The notes under the pieces were generated by a model, which saw only the letters and a program-made list of their open reading frames with translations, did not search any database and was not told the origin of the DNA. From positions 1-35,104 of IMG/VR virus record IMGVR_UViG_3300038435_000234: a DNA stretch of 35,104 nt. One strand, 5' to 3'. This DNA is from a virus. Numbering within the stretch: position 1 is the first letter of the stretch; every line of letters starts with the position of its first letter. This document shows positions 22,457 to 29,244 of the stretch, in pieces. The position numbers and the translations under genes were made by a program.

Positions 22457-22990
22457 TTAAAATGATTTAAAAGGTGTACAATTTTGATTATTGTTTATTC
22501 GTAATTTCAACGAACCGATCTTGAGACAATCGACTGCATCATTTAAAACAGATTGCTGCGCTTCTCCCCAGTAATATCCTTTAGTGATGCTGTGCTGCAT
22601 ATCCGCCTGGCTTATTTTATCAAATACAGGGCTGTTTACAATTTCCTGCAACAGCTGCCTGTAGATTGGAAAAATAACCGGCTTGTAATTGTTATCCATT
22701 CTTTCTGTAGCCTTCCACTCTTTGTTGGTAGTATTTATGATAAACAGATCTACATCAGCAATACCATAAATATTTTTTTGTCCACGAATGATCGAATAAG
22801 GCTCAGCCAGCCATACCAAAGGAAATTTTTTGTCAAATTTTGAAGGATCCGCCTCGTATTGTTTTAGTGTTTCATTCAGCTCCATTACATACCCAAACTG
22901 ATAATTGAGCACAGCGATTGACAGAGCCGTTTTAACAGCAGTCACCACCGTTGCCATTTCATCAGTTAATATGTACTCCGGATTGTTCAT
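22457..22990 (-). CDS. Head-tail joining / tail terminator candidate (177 aa)
   Basis: A 177-residue soluble protein. The stretch KKFPLVWLAEPYSIIRGQKN ... ADVDLFIINTTNKEWKATER, followed by NNYKPVIFPIYRQLLQEIV, has the arrangement of tail terminator or neck proteins: a strand with P-x-x-WL, a conserved D-V-D-LF strand and a long helix. It lies between the 185-residue connector gene and the tail tube candidate; its start overlaps the upstream stop by one base (TGATG). The family name is not certain. Confidence 0.68.
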   Translation of the reverse strand: MNNPEYILTDEMATVVTAVKTALSIAVLNYQFGYVMELNETLKQYEADPSKFDKKFPLVWLAEPYSIIRGQKNIYGIADVDLFIINTTNKEWKATERMDNNYKPVIFPIYRQLLQEIVNSPVFDKISQADMQHSITKGYYWGEAQQSVLNDAVDCLKIGSLKLRINNNQNCTPFKSF

Positions 22991-23547
22991 CAGATGCTGA
23001 ATGTGTTTTGTTTACGAAGAAGATTCCGGGGTATGCGACTATAATGGGTCTGGAATTCCGGATAATCAGATTTTTTAGTCAATAGAAATTCTATCAACTC
23101 ATTAATCCAGTTAACCATTTGGTTCCAGGCTCTTACCATTTTTACCGCTGACGGTGCGTTGATTGCATTCTGATTACTGGCCACCTTTTCACCGGTGCCC
23201 GTTGTAACAGAAATTTCATTTTGCATCCAATGCCAGTACACGTAATTGGCAACAAGGCTTTTTTTAGCAGTGCCGTCTGTAAACTTCAAACCCTTCCATT
23301 TGGTCAATATGCCGCTGCGGTTTGTGTATTCTTTCCCGTCACGTATATCTGTCCATTTGGGATCAGGTGTAGGAAGTACAGCGATACCCGTTTTGTAAGC
23401 CTTGTATAACTCATATCCAAACAAGCCGGTCAGCAGCCTTTCTTCATGTTCGTCAATAAATATAGAAAGGCTGCCGCCGACACTGCTATCGGATTTCTGA
23501 GCTACGTTTAACTCTCCAAAAAAATATGATGCGTCAATTGTGGCCAT
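22990..23547 (-). CDS. Head-tail connector (adaptor) candidate (185 aa)
   Basis: A 185-residue helical protein. DASYFFGELNVAQ at the N-terminus and EERLLTGLFGYELYKAYKTG near residues 35-55 fit a head completion protein type I recall from Bacteroidota phages, possibly the DUF6712 group. A tryptophan-rich helix (YVYWHWMQNEIS) and a C-terminal basic tail follow. It would bridge portal and tail. It begins nine bases after the decoration-like gene and is coupled to the next gene by TGATG. Confidence 0.66.
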   Translation of the reverse strand: MATIDASYFFGELNVAQKSDSSVGGSLSIFIDEHEERLLTGLFGYELYKAYKTGIAVLPTPDPKWTDIRDGKEYTNRSGILTKWKGLKFTDGTAKKSLVANYVYWHWMQNEISVTTGTGEKVASNQNAINAPSAVKMVRAWNQMVNWINELIEFLLTKKSDYPEFQTHYSRIPRNLLRKQNTFSI

Positions 23548-23556
23548 TGAAATTTA

Positions 23557-23994
23557 TTAGTACCAGAGAAAATAGGTTTTCATACTTGCCGACATGGTAC
23601 CTGCGCCGGTATAGTTGACTCTGAAATAAGCCCATCGGATAACAGTATTAAAACTGTAGTTATTCGATGCATCGGTAGGCGTTGCCGCATTACCGATAGT
23701 TACCCACTCAGTGCCATCCATACTACCCTGTAGTGCCAATGTGCCACCAACTGTGCCTGATATTTTTTTTACAATCACCTTGCAGGTAAACCCGGTGCTC
23801 CAGTTCCTGGTAAGTCCATCAGCGGGAGTGGTAACATGTGTTTCAGTATTATCCACTGTATCAATAGTATTACCAAAGGCTGTAGTGGTTGCCAGCTTGG
23901 GTACAGGGTTGGTAGTGCCCGGCTGTGCCAGGGCAATAGCAGGAGCGATGAACACTGCTGCCGCTACCAGTATTAATTTCAAAAACTTTTTCAT
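23557..23994 (-). CDS. Secreted beta-sandwich protein in head module, decoration candidate
   Basis: A 145-residue protein with a strong Sec signal peptide (1-23, MKKFLKLILVAAAVFIAPAIALA, probable cut before Q24). A small beta domain follows: GGTLALQGSMDGTEWVTIGN, a motif also seen in phage surface and fibre-like proteins, and later strands ending YFLWY. Sited between the capsid genes and the connector, it would normally be called a head decoration or minor tail protein. The signal peptide would send it out of the cytoplasm, which conflicts with ordinary virion assembly. Confidence 0.72.
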   Translation of the reverse strand: MKKFLKLILVAAAVFIAPAIALAQPGTTNPVPKLATTTAFGNTIDTVDNTETHVTTPADGLTRNWSTGFTCKVIVKKISGTVGGTLALQGSMDGTEWVTIGNAATPTDASNNYSFNTVIRWAYFRVNYTGAGTMSASMKTYFLWY

Positions 23995-24031
23995 TGCTAT
24001 GAATGTTTTTTGATTGATTGAATGTTATTTC

Positions 24032-24355
24032 TTACTTGCCTTTTTTCTTTTTCTTTTCTTCACCAGCAGGCTGTTCGCCGGTAGTTGATTCCTCAATGCT
24101 TTCAACCGGCGCCGATGTTTCTTCACCAGCAGGCTGTTCGCCGGGGTCAACTACCTTTCCTAATCCGCGGGAGGCAAACAGTTCGGCAGATTCTTTTGAA
24201 ATAATAACCGGGCCTTCCGGCATCAACCGTTGACCGGCGTAGCCTTCAGGATATTTTACTTCAAAAACAACATCATTGGGGTTTACATACTGTATTCCCT
24301 TGTTTGTTGGTAACTGCTGTACTGTTACTGAGGCGGTATTGTGCGTTAAGTCCAT
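24032..24355 (-). CDS. Small head-module protein with acidic repeat tail
   Basis: A 107-residue protein. Residues 1-65 form a small strand-rich domain (VFEVKYPEGYAGQRLMPEGP); the rest is a disordered tail with the direct repeat GEQPAGEE (72-79 and 93-100), ending in a lysine run (KKKKKGK). Directly after the major capsid gene, it may be a capsid-binding accessory protein. No family recognised. Confidence 0.7.
   Translation of the reverse strand: MDLTHNTASVTVQQLPTNKGIQYVNPNDVVFEVKYPEGYAGQRLMPEGPVIISKESAELFASRGLGKVVDPGEQPAGEETSAPVESIEESTTGEQPAGEEKKKKKGK
24055..24144 (-). repeat. 27-bp in-frame direct repeat pair
   Basis: Two identical 27-base copies, 24055-24081 and 24118-24144, each containing CACCAGCAGGCTGTTCGCCG, lie 63 bases (21 codons) apart. 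They encode the repeated GEQPAGEE of the acidic tail. The identity at DNA level points to a recent duplication. Confidence 0.8.
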
Positions 24356-24384
24356 AACTCTGATTTAAAGATTAATGAATAGTA

Positions 24385-25827
24385 TTAAGGTGTAGTGATT
24401 GCTGCTTTCACTGTTGCGAAAGTTGTACCCTTCACAATAGCTGGTGTACGTAATGTGCTGATATAATCAAAGTAGAATTGTTCCAACACTGTGCTAAACC
24501 TGTTTTCAGCAAAGTCAGTACCGTTATACCCTACTTTCACAATCAGACCACCACGCAACAGGATATTATATTGTTTGAAATCGCCAACTAATACATCATC
24601 TGCACCCATTGCCGGGTTACCGATCAGTGCAAGACTGCTGAGTACACCAGGCGTATCAATCCACGCTAACTGCGATGTTTGCTGTGTACCAATATTGTAC
24701 TTTTTAAAAGTGCTCATGATGGCTGCATTTGCATTGGCGCCGAAGGTTGCACTATCCACCTGTGCGGCCATAGCTGCAAGCGCCACCCAATCATTCACTG
24801 CATTGGCGGCTCTTGTACCAAAACTTGCTGAAGTATTGTACGCCGTACCGGCAGTGATAATATTTGCAAGTATCGCAGTGTTGATCCTGTTTACCAGGTC
24901 TATCTTACCCTTGTTTAAAATATCGCCTTGTAATCTTTCAAAGTCTATTTGAAACTCCTGTGTAAATCCTAACAGGGTAGCTTCTTTTTTGTACTCTGCA
25001 CTTTTCAAAGTGTAAGCATACTGACTTAGTGGTTTGCTTCCGCCTTCTGCAACGTTTGCTGATGCACCTTGCTTTGCCTGCTCTTCGTACCACAATGCAA
25101 ATGGCATATCAAAGCCTACGTTTTGCAGATTGCAAAGATCAAATACCCATGGAGTATTTCTATATTGGCTTTGAATAGAAGCATCACCGCCCATGCGTAG
25201 GATAGTAGCTGCATTGATAGACTGTGCTATTGATGATGCACCGCCATCTATACCGCCAATGGTGGCATGAACAGCCGGAGCTTTTACGGTAGGATCAAAT
25301 GGACGAGCAACAAATTCACCTTTATGATTCTGGTTGATCATAAAGTATTTCACACCGCTCCCGGCCAGAAATACTCTTTTCAACTCATCTTCATTTTCTT
25401 TCAATACCTCTGCAATGGATTTGTTACCGGATTCCACGCCGTTCATCTTCAATTTAAGTTCGGTTAGTGTGGTTCCCTGTTTCTTTGCCATTTCCTGCAG
25501 GTCTTCCAGTTTTTCTTTCAGGGTTTTTGATGCATCGCCTTTTACTTCCATCTTAATGCCTGCGACCAAGCCGGCTAATTCTTCTCTTGAAATTTTGCCG
25601 GTGTTTACATCGCTTTTCATTTGCTCGGCCAATTTCTTGCAGGCCAATATTACTTTTTGTTCTGTTTCGCTGAAGCCTGATTTTTCTACTTCGGTAAGTG
25701 ATATTACCGGAATAGTTGCCAAAACAGCGCCTGTTACTTCATCTCCTTTGCCAATAAGAAATAACATAACTGTTACGAATAACCCAAGGCCAATAGCCAG
25801 GTATTTATTCATTCTGATTCGTTTCAT
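24385..25827 (-). CDS. Major capsid protein, HK97-type, with N-terminal TM and delta-like domain
   Basis: Shell-forming protein. From the chosen start MKRIRMNKYLAIGLG it has 480 residues; it follows the protease stop by 13 bases, whereas the more upstream frame overlaps that gene. Residues 9-26 form a hydrophobic helix (YLAIGLGLFVTVMLFLIG). About 45-145 is a charged coiled-coil region that matches the scaffolding delta domain of HK97-type capsid proteins, normally removed by the prohead protease. About 165-480 is the capsid domain (QYRNTPWVFDLCNLQNVGFD, GFTQEFQIDFERLQGDILNK, NRINTAILANI, FAENRFSTVLEQFYFDYIST). The TM helix before the delta domain is unusual. MNKYLAIG (5 residues later) is an alternative start that keeps it. 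Confidence 0.88.
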   Translation of the reverse strand: MKRIRMNKYLAIGLGLFVTVMLFLIGKGDEVTGAVLATIPVISLTEVEKSGFSETEQKVILACKKLAEQMKSDVNTGKISREELAGLVAGIKMEVKGDASKTLKEKLEDLQEMAKKQGTTLTELKLKMNGVESGNKSIAEVLKENEDELKRVFLAGSGVKYFMINQNHKGEFVARPFDPTVKAPAVHATIGGIDGGASSIAQSINAATILRMGGDASIQSQYRNTPWVFDLCNLQNVGFDMPFALWYEEQAKQGASANVAEGGSKPLSQYAYTLKSAEYKKEATLLGFTQEFQIDFERLQGDILNKGKIDLVNRINTAILANIITAGTAYNTSASFGTRAANAVNDWVALAAMAAQVDSATFGANANAAIMSTFKKYNIGTQQTSQLAWIDTPGVLSSLALIGNPAMGADDVLVGDFKQYNILLRGGLIVKVGYNGTDFAENRFSTVLEQFYFDYISTLRTPAIVKGTTFATVKAAITTP

Positions 25828-25840
25828 CGTTTTTAAAATT

Positions 25841-26722
25841 TTAATTGAATAAATTAAGTTTTGAAACCTTATCCCAATCCACTTCTGTCTTTTCCTCCTT
25901 ACCATGAGTGGCTGCTGCCGGCTCATTTGATTCAGTGGCTGCTGCCGGCTGAACAGATTTAAAACCGATGGTTGGGGTTATGATGTTGCTGCCTTTTACA
26001 ACAGCAGATCCTTCTACTATTTTTGCCTCCGTCACCGCCCAGAAAAATCCTTGTGCTTCTGCATCTGCAAGGTTTACCACTTGTGGCGCATAGGTTACCC
26101 AGTTGGCATATTCTTCTTTGTAGTATTCATCTTCTGATTCGTTCACACATAATTTTATAGTTACGTACCGCATACCTACACTGTGATTTTTTACAAATCC
26201 TTTACGGTATTGCTCTTCCATATATACATTGCGGCCTTTCAATGGTGAGACAAATATTAAAGCTTCGGTTACACCCGGTATGTCATAGCCAAGCTCTTTC
26301 CAGGTCATTTTTTCGGTATATCCTTTTGATTCATCAGAAATGACATAGCCAAAACTCATGTTGTGTTCCTGCAGGTGTAATTGGGTAGCGTTATCTTTTA
26401 AAGATTTTTTCCAAAGGCCAGGCATGTGTACATCGCCATGGCTGTCCATCAAGTTGGTTGTGTTAATAACGCAAAGAACAATATCGGGTCCACCTGGAGC
26501 TGCTGTATTTTCTGCCGACACTTTGTTTAGCTTACTATCCTTGTCTACAAAAAACTTATCACCAAGTTCGCATTGCACGGCAATTGCATCAGCGTGTTTG
26601 ATTGCTGATTTCTTTTCCTGTATCAGCAATGCTTTGTTCTCAACCAAAAACTTTAAAAAGTCTTTGCCTTTCAAATCTGCTGGTACGGTTACGCCGCCGA
26701 TTTTAATTGTTGGCTTACTCAT
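25841..26722 (-). CDS. Prohead protease, HK97/S78-like
   Basis: A 293-residue maturation protease that would cleave the capsid delta domain. The herpesvirus-fold serine protease motifs are visible: DSHGDVHMPGLWKKSL (strand and helix typical of the family), catalytic H120 in LHLQEHN, and S181 in FVKNHSVGMRYV. The N-terminal 50 residues are a helical extension. The C-terminal tail (about 255-280) is low complexity with an EPAAATHG / QPAAATES duplication. It lies directly before the capsid gene, the standard order, and its start overlaps the stop of a 34-residue gene. Confidence 0.88.
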   Translation of the reverse strand: MSKPTIKIGGVTVPADLKGKDFLKFLVENKALLIQEKKSAIKHADAIAVQCELGDKFFVDKDSKLNKVSAENTAAPGGPDIVLCVINTTNLMDSHGDVHMPGLWKKSLKDNATQLHLQEHNMSFGYVISDESKGYTEKMTWKELGYDIPGVTEALIFVSPLKGRNVYMEEQYRKGFVKNHSVGMRYVTIKLCVNESEDEYYKEEYANWVTYAPQVVNLADAEAQGFFWAVTEAKIVEGSAVVKGSNIITPTIGFKSVQPAAATESNEPAAATHGKEEKTEVDWDKVSKLNLFN

Positions 26723-26823
26723 TTTTTAACGATTTGATTGTTTTTAATAATCTTCTCTTTGGCTGCTTTAATTGCTTCCAGTTCTTCTTTGGTTGGCTTT
26801 TTTACTTGTTTATCGTTGTTCAT
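26719..26823 (-). CDS. Very small head-module protein (34 aa)
   Basis: A short gene reading MNNDKQVKKPTKEELEAIKA, then a basic helix (AKEKIIKNNQIVKK). Its TGA overlaps the protease ATG (ATGA type), and it starts five bases after the stop of the 124-residue membrane protein gene, so it fits the operon exactly. It is a single charged helix. I recall similar tiny proteins before prohead protease genes in Bacteroidota phages but cannot name a family. Confidence 0.68.
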   Translation of the reverse strand: MNNDKQVKKPTKEELEAIKAAKEKIIKNNQIVKK

Positions 26824-26828
26824 AAAAA

Positions 26829-27203
26829 TCAATTTGTGACATACAATGATTTTTTTTCAATTGATTTAATAATTGCGGGATCAACTACCCGCTTTTTCTT
26901 TTTCATCACCCTCTTGCGACCCTCTGTCATCTTCGCATTGTTTTTATTCCTGCCACTTTTTGCTCCGGCCTTCAGTATCCGTTTTTGCAGTGGCTCATAT
27001 ATACCCGATGCTGCATTGAATACCACCATATTCTTTCGGCCGGTTTTTGTTTTGTCATCATCCGCATCTTCAATTGCCTCCCGGAGCGATCGTACCCTCA
27101 GCTTTGCCCGCAACCTTATCAGCCATTTCAGTATCGGCGCCCTGAACACACGAATGAGTAAGATGATGGTGCCGATGGTTAATATGATTGGGATGTACTT
27201 CAT
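26829..27203 (-). CDS. Single-TM basic protein between portal and protease
   Basis: A 124-residue protein with an N-terminal TM helix (3-20, YIPIILTIGTIILLIRVF) followed by a strongly basic, arginine-rich stretch (KWLIRLRAKLRVRSLREAIE) and a lysine-rich C-terminus (GRKRVMKKKKRVVD). The cytoplasmic part would be positively charged and could touch DNA, RNA or the portal. It overlaps the portal gene end by four bases (ATGA). No family recognised; a membrane protein at this place in a head module is unusual. Confidence 0.75.
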   Translation of the reverse strand: MKYIPIILTIGTIILLIRVFRAPILKWLIRLRAKLRVRSLREAIEDADDDKTKTGRKNMVVFNAASGIYEPLQKRILKAGAKSGRNKNNAKMTEGRKRVMKKKKRVVDPAIIKSIEKKSLYVTN

Positions 27204-28603
27204 TCTGTTTCTTCTGGTGTTGGTTGTTGTTGCCCGTTATTCTCTGTACCCATTATAAGTTTTGGTGTATTTGTTTCAAATACCCATCCTTTTTTAAGTA
27301 GTTCATAGTAAAACAGACTGCCATCTTCGCCATCCAGTGGATCTTCCCCGTTAGCAACCCTCCATTGGTTTAGTGTGCTTACGTTCATAAAGAACTCTGT
27401 TTGATATGCCTCATTCCTTGTCTTACGGGCCTGTGCTTTTTTCTGCTCATCATCCTGCAGTGCAGCGATATGAGAAAAATCTTTCATAATCACCAGGTCG
27501 TGTTTATCCAGCTCAAAGAAATTGCCCCACTGCTCACAAAAACTATCTGCCTCTGGTATAGTGGCATCCTGGTACAGCCACTTCTTAGCTTCGCCGATAT
27601 TATTACCACCCAGGTTGTTTGTTCTGTTGCTGGCAATAAGCGGGTAGGGAAAACCGTAACTATCGCATATCCGCATAATGCTGTCCTCCACTTCTTCAAA
27701 AAGCATCAGGTCTCTTGTGGGCACTCCCATCTGGCTCCATTTAATGGATGCTGATGATATAATAAACTTCCACTGTGTACGTGAAAGGCCATATCGGAGA
27801 AAATCATTTTGCAATTCCGTTTTATCATCATCTTTCAATGGCACCGGCCCACCTACATCTTTTGAATCTGGTGAAATAATACCCAATGCTCCACGATAAT
27901 TGATAAGTACATTGCGGCTTTCATAAGCCCCGATGATATTATTGATCGGCATCTCCAATGAACAAACACGGCTTTCCGGAAAAACAGATGATTTGAAAGA
28001 AGGAGTAAAATCTTTGATGATATACACATCATTCACCGGTATGTGTGTACGCTGGTCGCCAAAACTGATGATGATACTTTTTATGATGTCGGCATTCGAT
28101 TTTGCCAGCAGCCAGTTCTTTTTTGTTTCTTCCACATTAATAATGGATGGTGGAATATTCCAAAGTCTTTCTGCGTCTATATTGGAAAATCCAACCGGCT
28201 TAAAAGGAACCACCAAACACCAACCAAACAGCATAGTGTAGATGTACTGTTGCGCTTCAAATTCTTTCTGACTCTGGATCGGGTTTGGCTTTGATAAAAG
28301 GGATCTGAGTTTCCGGGCAACTTCATTGGTTGATTCCTTATCCTTTCGCTTCCCCTTTTTATCAAGAATAAAAGTTTTGCCATTTATGAATGACTGCGCT
28401 TTTTTATTAATGATAGCCGTAAGCGGCGGGCATTTTTCATACGCTTTCAAAGAGCTGCTATGTCCTGTATAGCTGAACTTGTAATCAATACCACCGGGCT
28501 GGTTGAGCGACCAAAACTCATTGCCTCTTGTTCCCAAGTCGGCGCCAATAAGCCGAGGTGCGGTTACAGTCATTCCTTTTCTTACCACTGATAGTGTACT
28601 CAT
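27200..28603 (-). CDS. Portal protein, HK97-type
   Basis: A 467-residue protein forming the dodecameric DNA gate at one capsid vertex. Features fitting the family: CPPLTAIINKKAQSFINGK near residue 58, a wing/stem region with IPVNDVYIIKDFTPSF and GAYESRNVLINYRGALG, the clip and crown helices around RICDSYGFPYPLIASN (with the typical FGxPxxL-like turn) and NIGEAKKWLYQDATIPEADS. It overlaps the upstream small membrane protein gene by four bases and the next gene by four. Confidence 0.86.
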   Translation of the reverse strand: MSTLSVVRKGMTVTAPRLIGADLGTRGNEFWSLNQPGGIDYKFSYTGHSSSLKAYEKCPPLTAIINKKAQSFINGKTFILDKKGKRKDKESTNEVARKLRSLLSKPNPIQSQKEFEAQQYIYTMLFGWCLVVPFKPVGFSNIDAERLWNIPPSIINVEETKKNWLLAKSNADIIKSIIISFGDQRTHIPVNDVYIIKDFTPSFKSSVFPESRVCSLEMPINNIIGAYESRNVLINYRGALGIISPDSKDVGGPVPLKDDDKTELQNDFLRYGLSRTQWKFIISSASIKWSQMGVPTRDLMLFEEVEDSIMRICDSYGFPYPLIASNRTNNLGGNNIGEAKKWLYQDATIPEADSFCEQWGNFFELDKHDLVIMKDFSHIAALQDDEQKKAQARKTRNEAYQTEFFMNVSTLNQWRVANGEDPLDGEDGSLFYYELLKKGWVFETNTPKLIMGTENNGQQQPTPEETE

Positions 28604-28836
28604 TCAGCTTTTTTATCTTTTACTCTCTTGCTCCAATATTTTTTTACACTCATCGCCCATGCTTTTACAAGCAGAAAAAAAACCATGGCTACCGATAACA
28701 TAGAAAGCAATACCTGCAACGCTTTATCACCATTGGTATATTCTTCTCCTTCGGCCTCATGCTCTACTTTCAGCATCCAGTAACAGGTTATAAATCCTAA
28801 CAGCCATACGATTGCAATGATGTATTGTATATCCAT
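28600..28836 (-). CDS. Two-TM membrane protein before the portal
   Basis: A 78-residue protein with two hydrophobic helices (about 5-23, IIAIVWLLGFITCYWML, and 41-62, LLSMLSVAMVFFLLVKAW), an acidic loop (EHEAEGEEYTNGD) and a basic C-terminus. It begins the head gene row directly after the hairpin at 28848-28882 and overlaps the portal start by four bases. No family recognised. Confidence 0.75.
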   Translation of the reverse strand: MDIQYIIAIVWLLGFITCYWMLKVEHEAEGEEYTNGDKALQVLLSMLSVAMVFFLLVKAWAMSVKKYWSKRVKDKKAE

Positions 28837-28837
28837 A

Positions 28838-28882
28838 TAAAAGAAAAGAGGGCCAGCACCGCTTGTTGCGATACTGGCCCTC
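28838..28882 (-). terminator. Strong hairpin terminator or attenuator before head operon
   Basis: On the minus strand a perfect nine-base stem GAGGGCCAG / CTGGCCCTC (28874-28882 with 28848-28856) with a 17-base loop is followed by TTTTCTTTTA. The T-run ends about one base before the ATG of the 78-residue protein gene. It separates the terminase/Com-like genes from the head genes, so head expression needs read-through, antitermination or a promoter hidden in the hairpin region. Confidence 0.8.
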
Positions 28883-28946
28883 CTGGTTATTTCGGGGCTC
28901 GATGTTTTTTGAAATCTCTAAGTATTGGCGGTCTGGCCGCTCTCAC

Positions 28947-29156
28947 TTATATTTTCGAAATCTGCTGCACTGTCACATCAAAAGAACTGAAAGAACGAAC
29001 CGCATTTACCTGTTCTGTCTGAAAAGTATTTACTTTGCCACACTTGCACTTTATCTCCACTTTCCCGTTTTTTAAACTGGCTTTTGCCAGCAGCGCATTA
29101 CAGTCACTGCACCTTTTTTCTATTAGCTTTTCATTGATTTTCTGGTTCTCTGCCAT
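28947..29156 (-). CDS. Com-like zinc ribbon protein
   Basis: A 69-residue protein with a compact zinc ribbon: C16 and C19 (KRCSDC), then LLAKASLKNGKVEIKC with C37 and C39 (KCKCGKVN). This matches phage Mu Com and its relatives, a small RNA-binding translational activator of the mom DNA-modification gene. Many phage Com-like genes near terminases have no mom partner, and their role is unclear. A DNA methyltransferase gene is 2 kb upstream in the same operon. The C-terminal 25 residues are not part of the ribbon. Confidence 0.8.
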   Translation of the reverse strand: MAENQKINEKLIEKRCSDCNALLAKASLKNGKVEIKCKCGKVNTFQTEQVNAVRSFSSFDVTVQQISKI

Positions 29157-29244
29157 TTTTTCTGTCGTAAAAGTATAATTATTTTAATAATATTTTAATT
29201 TTTTTAATTAACTTATCCACAGGTGGCTATTTGCGGTGATAAGT
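29157..29244. other. AT-rich gap with one perfect DnaA box
   Basis: This 88-base gap between the terminase and the Com-like gene is nearly all A/T from 29163 to 29212 and then has TTATCCACA (29213-29221), identical to the DnaA consensus. One box is not enough to call an origin and can occur by chance; the AT-rich part may simply be the leader and promoter of the Com-like gene. Confidence 0.25.

Noticed and set aside
24055-24144. Repeat pair as a CRISPR array
   Set aside because: Only two copies, in frame inside a coding gene, with the spacer also coding.
25334-25852. 172-residue plus-strand frame opposite the capsid gene
   Set aside because: Antisense of the coiled-coil and TM part of the capsid gene, with Ser/Phe-rich composition and no own gene context.
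29213-29221. DnaA box TTATCCACA as a replication origin
   Set aside because: Only one perfect box, no iterons and no replication gene nearby; kept only as a low-confidence note.
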